In this document: piece by piece, positions 1 to 4,530 of the stretch
Numbering within the stretch: the stretch's first letter is position 1
Layout: every line of letters starts with the position of its first letter
Source: Caldilinea sp.
GTDB lineage: Bacteria > Chloroflexota > Anaerolineae > Caldilineales > Caldilineaceae
Direction of reading: 5' to 3'
DNA: 5,675 nt
Assembly (NCBI GenBank): GCA_026389955.1
Contig: JAPLGY010000216.1
Span: 1 to 5,675, forward strand
Made by a program: the position numbers and the translations under genes
The notes under the pieces: model-generated
What the model was told of the DNA's origin: nothing
What the model saw: only the letters and a program-made list of their open reading frames with translations
Database searches by the model: none

Positions 1-708
1 CACGACGCGTCCGCTGTAGCCGGTCAGCCCCAGGGCGGTGTTGAGGGCAGCGGGGGTGCCGCTGACCTCGTAGGTCAGGTCGCAGGGGGGGAGGGTGTGG
101 TCTGTGGCAGGGGGGGCGACGGCGGTGTGGGCGCCCAGCGACAGGGCGAGCTGGCGGCGTTGGGGGAGTGGGTCGACCGCCAGGAGTTGAGAGAGGGGAA
201 AGCGGGCCAGCAGTGCCACAGTCAGCAGGCCGACGATGCCGAGGCCGACGACAGCGACCCGTTCGCCGATCATCGGTTGGCCGTCCATCACAAAATTGAC
301 GGCGGTTTCCATGTTGGGCAGCAGGGCGGCCTGTTCTGGGCGGAGCGAATCGGGGACAGGGAGTGCGGCGTCGGTGGGGAGGGTGAAGTGGCTGGTGTGG
401 GGGTGAAAGGCAAAGACTGTGCGGCCGATCCAGGGGCAGTCTGCGGGAGCGCCTGCGGCGACGACGCGGCCGACGCAGGCATAGCCGTAGCGCAGTGGGT
501 AGCGCACGCTGCCGTCCAGGGCGGCGATCGAGCTGTCTACGCTCAGTCCGGCTGGGACCTGGCCGCGCAGGAAGAGCAGTTCGGTGCCGGCGCTGATGGC
601 GGAGATCTCTGTCTGGACCAGCAGTTCCCCAGACTGCGGGGAAGGGATCGCCTCTTGCAGCAGCTGGACCTGGCCGGGGGCGGCAAACAGCACGCTTTGC
701 CGGTTCAT
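1..708 (-). CDS. MDR-family (zinc-binding alcohol dehydrogenase-like) oxidoreductase, C-terminus beyond the window
   Basis: Medium-chain dehydrogenase/reductase; 236 residues are visible and the 3' end lies off the left edge. Residues 1-140 form the GroES-like domain, including SAISAGTEL (36-44), FHPHTSHF (101-108) and NMETAV (132-137). The Rossmann fold follows, with GLGIVG (155-160) matching GxGxxG and AVDP (177-180) placing an Asp after strand 2, which favours NAD(H) over NADP(H). The region where classical alcohol dehydrogenases carry the first catalytic zinc Cys reads SAGTE and has no Cys, so the usual zinc site is probably absent. The start ATG overlaps the stop of the upstream GTP cyclohydrolase fusion as ATGA, and GGGAGG lies 4 bases before it. 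Substrate unknown; from its position it may oxidise or reduce a product of the upstream enzyme. The family is clear, the specific reaction is not. Confidence 0.85.
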   Translation of the reverse strand, partial: MNRQSVLFAAPGQVQLLQEAIPSPQSGELLVQTEISAISAGTELLFLRGQVPAGLSVDSSIAALDGSVRYPLRYGYACVGRVVAAGAPADCPWIGRTVFAFHPHTSHFTLPTDAALPVPDSLRPEQAALLPNMETAVNFVMDGQPMIGERVAVVGLGIVGLLTVALLARFPLSQLLAVDPLPQRRQLALSLGAHTAVAPPATDHTLPPCDLTYEVSGTPAALNTALGLTGYSGRVV

Positions 709-2048
709 GCGGCCTCCCAGGTAGGCACGCCCCAAACGATCAGATCGGCGCCGGCCTGGGTATAGGCGACCTGGGTGAGGTGGGGCAGAGAATTTGCGGT
801 GGTTTGGAAGAGGTGCAGGCCTCCGACGAGCCTGGGCACCAGGGTAATCACCGCATCATTGGCGAGCTGCTCCTGCACAAAGCTGGCCAGCACTGTGGGG
901 CCGCCCTCGACCATGACGCTGTGGATGCCGCGCAGGTGGAGTGTGGCGAGCGCTGCGGTCAGGTTGACCTGTCCTTGGGGGGTGGCGGGCAGGAGCAGGA
1001 TCTGGGCTCCCTGTTCGGCCAGTTCTTGGCGGCGGGCGGGGCTGCTGTGGTCGGTTGTGCAGATCCAGAGCCCGCGGGGGTGGGCCAGCAGGCGGGCGTT
1101 CAGGGGGGTGCGCAGCGTGCTGTCGAGCACAACGGGCTGGGGGTGGGGGCCGGGAGCCAGGCGTACGGTCAGCAGGGGGTCGTCGGCGAGCAGGGTGCCG
1201 ACACCGATCAGAATGGCGTCGTGGGCTGCGCGCAGGGCGTGGGTCAGGGTGAGGGACTGTTGGCCGCTCAACGCCAACGGCTGGCCGGCCACTGCGGCCA
1301 GGCTGCCGTCGAGGCTCTGGGCGTAGGCGAGGGTCACGGAGGGGAGAGGGCTCTGGAGGGAGCGGTTGCGCAGCTGTTCGACTCGTTCGCGCAGTTCCGG
1401 GGCCAGTGGGGGGAGCGCTGTGGGGGTGGGTGGCAGGCTCATCAGGTGGCGCATGCGTGCGACCTTGGTCTGCAAGTAGGCGGCGTTATCGGCATGGATG
1501 CTGGAGGGGAGGGGCATGCGTTCGGTGATCTGGACCCCGTAGGTGCGGAGTTCTTCGATTTTGGCGGGGTTGTTGGTGAGGAGGCGGACGCTCTGCACGC
1601 CGAGGTCGCGCAGGATGTCGGCGGCGGCCCAGTATTCGCGTTCGTCGGCCTGGTGGCCGAGCATCAAGTTGGCCTCGACGGTATCGAACCCTTGGTCTTG
1701 CAGATTGTAGGCGCGCAGCTTTTCTGCCAGCCCGATCCCACGGCCTTCCTGTCGCAGATAGACAATGGCCCCCTGTCCGAGTTCAGCGATGCGCTGCATG
1801 GCCCGGTGCAGCTGTTCGCCGCAATCGCAGCGCAGCGAACCGAAGGTGTCGCCGGTCATGCATTCGGAGTGGACGCGCACGAGCACGTCGTGGCGGCCGG
1901 CGAGCTCTCCGAGGGTGAGGGCGAGGTGTTCCTTGCCATCCCGGGCGTCGCTGTAGTGGGAGAGCTGGAAGACCCCGTAGGGGGTTGGGATACGGGCGCT
2001 GGCGGTGCGCACCAGCGGTGGATTCGGGCTGGGCAAAGGGTGGATCAT
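705..2048 (-). CDS. GTP cyclohydrolase II fused to a RibD-type reductase domain
   Basis: A 447-residue two-domain protein. Residues about 15-205 are GTP cyclohydrolase II (RibA type), which opens GTP to diamino-ribosylamino-pyrimidinone phosphate, formate and pyrophosphate. The zinc cysteines are C63, C74 and C76 in SECMTGDTFGSLRCDCG. RQEGRGIGL, RAYNLQDQG and LLTNNPAK are family blocks, and ADERE supplies D135 and R137, equivalent to E. coli D126 and R128. After a Pro-rich linker (about 206-216), residues about 237-447 are a RibD_C/dihydrofolate-reductase-like pyrimidine reductase, with TLAYAQSLDGSLA, IGVGTLLADDP and VMVEGGPT followed by LVPRLVGG. No deaminase and no DHBP synthase domain is present, so this is neither RibBA nor RibDG. 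The frame stays open 78 codons further upstream, but that part is Arg-rich antisense-like sequence overlapping the previous gene. The start at 2048 has AGGAG 8 bases upstream and forms ATGA with the previous stop. The role may be riboflavin-like with reduction first, or a separate pyrimidine or pterin-derived product. Confidence 0.93.
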   Translation of the reverse strand: MIHPLPSPNPPLVRTASARIPTPYGVFQLSHYSDARDGKEHLALTLGELAGRHDVLVRVHSECMTGDTFGSLRCDCGEQLHRAMQRIAELGQGAIVYLRQEGRGIGLAEKLRAYNLQDQGFDTVEANLMLGHQADEREYWAAADILRDLGVQSVRLLTNNPAKIEELRTYGVQITERMPLPSSIHADNAAYLQTKVARMRHLMSLPPTPTALPPLAPELRERVEQLRNRSLQSPLPSVTLAYAQSLDGSLAAVAGQPLALSGQQSLTLTHALRAAHDAILIGVGTLLADDPLLTVRLAPGPHPQPVVLDSTLRTPLNARLLAHPRGLWICTTDHSSPARRQELAEQGAQILLLPATPQGQVNLTAALATLHLRGIHSVMVEGGPTVLASFVQEQLANDAVITLVPRLVGGLHLFQTTANSLPHLTQVAYTQAGADLIVWGVPTWEAA

Positions 2049-2425
2049 GCACGCTTCTCCTCTGGGATGGGTAGATCGAAGCGTACTTTCCCGCGAACCT
2101 TCTCGACTGGAAAGCGGGTTTGGTTTCGATTCAGCTTGTGTGTGATGGCATGGCTGAGATCGATGCCGGTGCTGTTGGCGAAGCTGATCGCGTAGATCAG
2201 GACATCGGCCAGTTCGTCGGCGATGGCGGCGCGCGACTCGTCGTTTTGCAAAAGATCGGCACTTTCTTCGACGCTGAGCCATTGGAAATGTTCCATCAGC
2301 TCGGCGCTTTCGATGGCGATACTCATGGCCAGGTTTTTGGGGGTATGAAAGCGGTACCAGTCGCGTGCAGCGACGAAGGCATGGACGGCGTGGCGCAGAT
2401 CGCCGATTGTGCTTGTTTGATCCAT
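2045..2425 (-). CDS. MazG/dCTPase-like nucleotide pyrophosphohydrolase
   Basis: A 126-residue all-alpha NTP pyrophosphatase, predicted to cleave nucleoside triphosphates to monophosphate and pyrophosphate with Mg2+. The block WYRFHTPKNLAMSIAIESAE (23-42), followed by LMEHFQW, resembles the dCTP pyrophosphatase 1 (RS21-C6) branch. The metal-binding acidic residues are E39 and E42, then E71 and D74 in DELADVLIY. KLNRNQTRFPVEK closes the domain, and the length is normal for single-domain members. The frame is open further upstream to about 2506, but homology and GGAGAA 5 bases before 2425 favour the shorter form. First gene of the minus operon; its stop overlaps the next start. It could be housekeeping nucleotide-pool cleaning or could act on a triphosphate in the same pathway as the cyclohydrolase. 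The substrate cannot be read from sequence. Confidence 0.88.
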   Translation of the reverse strand: MDQTSTIGDLRHAVHAFVAARDWYRFHTPKNLAMSIAIESAELMEHFQWLSVEESADLLQNDESRAAIADELADVLIYAISFANSTGIDLSHAITHKLNRNQTRFPVEKVRGKVRFDLPIPEEKRA

Positions 2426-2428
2426 AAA

Positions 2429-2434
2429 TTCTCC
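2429..2434 (-). promoter_or_regulatory. Ribosome binding site that sets the pyrophosphohydrolase start
   Basis: Read on the minus strand this is GGAGAA, with its GGAG core 5 bases before the ATG at 2425. It supports the 126-residue form over longer in-frame alternatives starting as far upstream as 2506. Confidence 0.6.
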
Positions 2435-2548
2435 ACTCGAGCAGGTTGTAGCTGTGTGCGGTCCATCTGGCGCGGCCATCTGGTTGCCGGGCTCAGGAGG
2501 CAACACACGGGCAACTTACAGAGCCGGTCACGAAAACATTTACCATCA

Positions 2549-2557
2549 AGTATACCA
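2549..2557 (-). promoter_or_regulatory. Candidate extended -10 promoter of the minus-strand operon
   Basis: On the minus strand the bases read TGGTATACT, a TGnTATACT extended -10 match. No good -35 hexamer is present 16-18 bases upstream, which is tolerated by extended -10 promoters. Transcription would start near 2541 and give a leader of roughly 115 bases before the pyrophosphohydrolase start. This rests on motif matching alone. Confidence 0.3.
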
Positions 2558-2658
2558 CCAACTTTGTGGCCAGGCTGCATGGTGTCGCATACTAAACAGG
2601 TTGATCTCCATTCTCGTTTTTTTTTCTTGAAATTTTCAGACATTGGGCCCTATCGCTC

Positions 2659-2696
2659 TATGACTGTCGTCAGTAGCTATGACTGTCGTCAGTAGC
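2659..2696. repeat. Two perfect tandem copies of a 19-bp unit
   Basis: The unit TATGACTGTCGTCAGTAGC occurs at 2659-2677 and again, with no mismatch and no spacer, at 2678-2696. Each copy contains the dyad ACTG-TCGT-CAGT, so the array presents two equally spaced palindromic sites 19 bp apart, close to two helical turns. Its position between divergent genes suggests a paired operator, but a replication slippage product is equally compatible. Confidence 0.9.
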
Positions 2697-2699
2697 ATT

Positions 2700-2737
2700 G
2701 TTTTAGGACGCTCACGCAGAAGGAAGTAGTCTAAAAC
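2700..2737. repeat. 7-bp inverted repeat next to the tandem array
   Basis: GTTTTAG (2700-2706) is the exact reverse complement of CTAAAAC (2731-2737), with 24 bases between. Two further pairs (2708-2709 with 2729-2730) are possible across a one-base bulge. No T run follows on either side, so it does not look like an intrinsic terminator. It could be a protein site or a chance hairpin. Confidence 0.4.
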
Positions 2738-2758
2738 GGAAAATCAGCGTGAAGGCTG

Positions 2759-2764
2759 TACAAT
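2759..2764 (+). promoter_or_regulatory. Weak candidate -10 box for the plus-strand block
   Basis: TACAAT lies upstream of the methyltransferase fragment, but no recognisable -35 hexamer stands 16-18 bases before it. It is the best -10 match I see between the tandem repeat and 2877. Low support. Confidence 0.2.
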
Positions 2765-2876
2765 GGGAAGAGTGTAAAAAGAAGAGAGTGTGCGTGGCAC
2801 CCTCGCAGGCGGGCGGTAGCTGTTTGTGGAGCGAGAGCGGTTGGTGGAGAGTTTGAGTTTTGGAAAGGACAGGCAG

Positions 2877-3254
2877 ATGAGGTCGGTTGCCAGACGTTCG
2901 ATGACGACAATCTATGACGACCTGTGGAATGTGGATGGGATCGAACAGTGGCTTGCCAGTGAGGAAAGGCTGCAGCCGCGCTCGCCTTCCTCCCTCTTCG
3001 ATCTGGTCGCAGATATCGGATTGAACGAGACGACGCCGATTTTGGATGCTGGGTGCGGGCTGGGCATCTACGCTGGGGAGATGGTCAAGCGTTTTGGCAG
3101 CCGAGTGGTGGCTTTGGATCCAGTGGAGAGCAACATTGCCAGCGCGCGCGCTGTGGCGGCGGAGAACAATTTCGGCGAGCGTATGGCTGGTAGTGGAAAG
3201 CGCCATTCACGAGGCGGATTTTCAGATTTTGCGCAGCGAATCCTATCGCAGTGA
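2877..3254 (+). pseudogene. 5' part of a class I SAM-dependent methyltransferase, truncated
   Basis: The open frame has 125 codons, but only the first ~101 residues look like a methyltransferase. ILDAGCGLGIYA (55-66) is motif I, the SAM-binding glycine loop, and VVALDP (78-82) puts the acidic motif II residue at D81. The fold then stops at AENNFGE (about 95-101). The following 24 residues, ending at the stop at 3252-3254, are out-of-frame reading of the next gene remnant. Motifs post-II and III, strands 4-7 and the substrate region are missing, where a complete member has about 200-270 residues. The start at 2877 has AAGGACAGG just upstream; an ATG at 2901 or a GTG at 2826 are alternatives. 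Without its C-terminal half it should not be catalytic. The junction near 3180 marks a deletion, recombination or assembly join. Confidence 0.75.
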
Positions 3255-4046
3255 ATATGCTGAATTCTACAGCCACCTGCGTTACTACCCTCAGCCGGTG
3301 CGGGATGAGTTCGATTTTCTGCTGGGGGCCGCCCAGTTCGGGATGCGCCTGAAGGAAGATCACGGCTATTGGATCGACTACAAGACCAGCTAGTGTGTGC
3401 GCCAGATTTTTCTGGAGTGTGGTCGTCGGCTAGTGGCGGCAGGAGTGCTGCAGGCGGTGGAGGATGTATTCTACTTCTCTTTGGCGGAATTGAAAAGCGT
3501 TCTCGGCCAACCCCTTCCCTGGCATACGGGCAATCGCAGAGTTGCCGGGTGTCAGAAGAGCTGGCAGCCCTCCATCGACGAGCGCAAAAAGACGGCCGAA
3601 CGATTCGCCAATATAGCCCCTCCGTTCCATCTGGGGAGCCTGCCTCTGGGCGCGCCGCCAGAAGACCCCATCTCCCGGATGTTTTTGAAGATTGAGGGTG
3701 CTGGGCCAGGGTTGAGCGAAAAGACAAACGAACTGCGCGGCAGCCCAGGTGCGCCGGGTCTGGTGCGGGGGCGGGTGAAGATTCTGCGGGTGCTGGGGGA
3801 TGCTGTCAAGTTGCAACCGGGGGATATTCTGGTGGCCGAGTCCACTGCGCCCCCTGGACGCCCCTCTTTGCCAGTGTGGCCGGGGTGATTACAGACAGCG
3901 GGGGCGCGCTCAGCCACAGCGCTGTAATTGCCCGGGAGTATGGCATCCCGGCAGTCGTAGGGGCTGGCACGGCCACCCGCCGCCTGATGGATGGTGAGAT
4001 GGTGGAAGTCAACGGCCATTTGGGGATTGTGCGTATTGGGGAGTAG
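3181..4046 (+). pseudogene. 3' half of a PEP-utilising (PEP synthase / rifampicin phosphotransferase-like) enzyme, broken
   Basis: Three pieces of one protein can be read. The first (about 3181-3390) contains RLKEDHGYWIDYKTS. The second, after an in-frame TAG at 3391-3393, gives FLECGRRLVAAGVL, EDVFYFSLAELKSVL and, after LRGSPGAPGLVRGRVKI, the stretch LQPGDILVAEST. The third needs a one-base shift at the C run 3850-3854 and reads TPLFASVAGVITDSGG, then ALSHSAVIAREYGIPAVVG, ending at TAG 4044-4046. This is the swivelling phosphohistidine domain (PEP-utilisers, mobile region), with the catalytic His codon at 3915-3917. A His domain at the extreme C-terminus matches the rifampicin phosphotransferase order more than classical PEP synthase. 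The N-terminal ATP-grasp domain is absent, replaced by the methyltransferase fragment. With no start, an amber stop and a frameshift, it cannot make a working enzyme as written. Confidence 0.85.
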
Positions 4047-4053
4047 GGAGTAG
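4040..4053. repeat. Two tandem copies of a 7-bp unit at a gene junction
   Basis: GGAGTAG occurs at 4040-4046 and 4047-4053. The first copy contains the stop codon of the PEP-enzyme remnant, and the Rieske-like coding sequence begins shortly after the second. GGGAGTAG-type strings are, from memory, frequent intergenic repeats in some environmental bacterial genomes. Here the repeat coincides with the point where the Rieske gene lost its 5' end. Confidence 0.6.
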
Positions 4054-4066
4054 GTACAGTGCCACG

Positions 4067-4342
4067 TCTGGCGATAGATATTTTGTTTATCCCAGTCGTT
4101 GTACCCACCAGGATGTGCCCTTGTCCGACGGCTATCTGGTGGGTGATGCGCTGATCTGCCGTCGGCACGGCACAAAATTCGATCTAAAAACTGGCACCTG
4201 CCTACGCGCCCCGGCGCGCAGCAATCTGTGCGCCTATCTTTCGGCTGTGTGGGACGGCTCGCTTTTTATCCATCCTACACAAACGAACGAAAATGCTGCC
4301 TGTCCCGAACCGATGACGATCCACAGCGACCGCAACAAATGA
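4067..4342 (+). pseudogene. Rieske [2Fe-2S] ferredoxin-like protein lacking its N-terminus and start codon
   Basis: Reading from SGDRYFVYPSR into CTHQDVPLSDG, then LICRRHGTKFDLKTGTC and finally VWDGSLFIHP, this is the C-terminal two thirds of a small Rieske ferredoxin of the dioxygenase-ferredoxin type. The cluster ligands are complete: C at 4100-4102, H at 4106-4108, C at 4157-4159 and H at 4166-4168, spaced C-x-H-x16-C-x2-H. A normal protein would have about 35 more N-terminal residues. In this frame there is no ATG, GTG or TTG between the upstream stop at 3995-3997 and GTG 4115, and starting at 4115 would remove the first Cys-His pair. The stop overlaps the next ATG as ATGA. I read it as an electron-transfer protein remnant; its partner oxygenase is not in the window. 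Confidence 0.8.
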
Positions 4343-4455
4343 CCTACGTCTATGTGGATTGGCGGACAGCGGCGGCGGAGCAGGTGGCGCTGTTGGGAAA
4401 CCAGAGGGAAGAAATCTCCCGCAGAGGCGCAAAGACGCCGAGAAAAGCGGGATGA
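4339..4455 (+). CDS. Short unknown reading frame, probably the truncated start of a gene interrupted by repeat DNA
   Basis: 38 codons. The ATG at 4339 forms an ATGA overlap with the Rieske stop, the arrangement expected for a coupled operon gene. It begins MTYVYVDWRTAAAEQVALLG and then changes character at about residue 26, where SRRGAKTPRKAG is simply translated dispersed repeat (about 4417-4452). The first ~26 residues match no family I recognise. The likely reading is the 5' end of a lost gene whose remainder was replaced by the repeat. Confidence 0.35.
   Translation: MTYVYVDWRTAAAEQVALLGNQREEISRRGAKTPRKAG
4417..4452. repeat. Dispersed CGCAGAGGCGCAAAGACGC-type repeat forming a nested hairpin
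   Basis: The core CGCAGAGGCGCAAAGACGC (4420-4438) resembles an intergenic repeat family I know from many environmental bacterial genomes, whose translations give RRDAE-like peptides. The copy can fold: TCCCGC (4417-4422) pairs with GCGGGA (4447-4452), and inside it GGCG (4426-4429) pairs with CGCC (4436-4439) around a six-base loop. Family membership is from memory and only one copy is in this window. Confidence 0.5.
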
Positions 4456-4477
4456 GGAGTGTGACAGGACGCAGACA

Positions 4478-4515
4478 TAATCGGTGTACATCCGCATCAT
4501 TCGTGTTCTTCTTTT
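4478..4515. repeat. Second dispersed repeat, ATCGGTGTACATCCG type
   Basis: The stretch around TAATCGGTGTACATCCGCA and the following CATTCGTGTTCTTC resembles the 'atccgtgt...catccgtgttc' intergenic repeats that I recall from the same kinds of genomes as the neighbouring repeat. It contains an imperfect internal repetition of (A/G)TGT-x-CATCCG/CATTCG units. It ends about 15 bases before the decarboxylase start, so it also forms that gene's upstream region. Confidence 0.4.
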
Positions 4516-4530
4516 CAAGCCGGGGGGCTT

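Larger units (their letters stand above)
2426..2876. other. Divergent intergenic region between the minus operon and the plus-strand block
   Basis: About 450 bases without a convincing gene, clearly richer in A and T than the flanks between about 2530 and 2770. It holds a candidate -10 element for the minus operon (2549-2557), a run of nine T (2617-2625) with no hairpin before it, a short palindrome TGAAATTTTCA (2628-2638), the 19-bp tandem repeat (2659-2696), an inverted repeat (2700-2737) and a weak candidate -10 for the plus strand (2759-2764). Open frames crossing it on either strand resemble no family I recognise. Confidence 0.7.

Noticed and set aside
97..765. A 222-codon plus-strand open frame opposite the dehydrogenase
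   Set aside because: Low-complexity Gly/Asp/Ala-rich antisense reading of a gene whose Rossmann and GroES-like motifs are clear on the minus strand.
780..2195. A long open frame on the plus strand (471 codons) opposite the cyclohydrolase fusion
   Set aside because: It is antisense to a gene with clear catalytic motifs. Its translation is Gly/Val/Gln-rich without family motifs, as expected from GC-rich codon bias on the other strand.
2049..2282. An extra 78-residue N-terminal extension of the cyclohydrolase fusion
   Set aside because: The extension is Arg/His-rich, overlaps the pyrophosphohydrolase in another frame and lacks family similarity, while ATG 2048 has a good AGGAG at 8 bases.
2617..2625. 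Run of nine T as an intrinsic terminator
   Set aside because: No GC-rich stem precedes it on the plus strand, and on the other strand it is a run of A. Neither neighbouring transcription unit ends here.
2659..2696. The tandem 19-bp units as a CRISPR array
   Set aside because: There are only two copies with no spacer between them, the unit is short, and no cas gene is present.
3068..3727. Minus-strand open frame of about 219 codons across the methyltransferase and PEP-enzyme remnants
   Set aside because: No domain motifs, compositionally biased, and opposite plus-strand sequence with recognisable family blocks.
3552..4175. Minus-strand open frame of about 207 codons opposite the phosphohistidine domain
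   Set aside because: The plus strand shows the conserved SHSAVIAREYGIPAVVG block; the reverse frame has no recognisable motifs.
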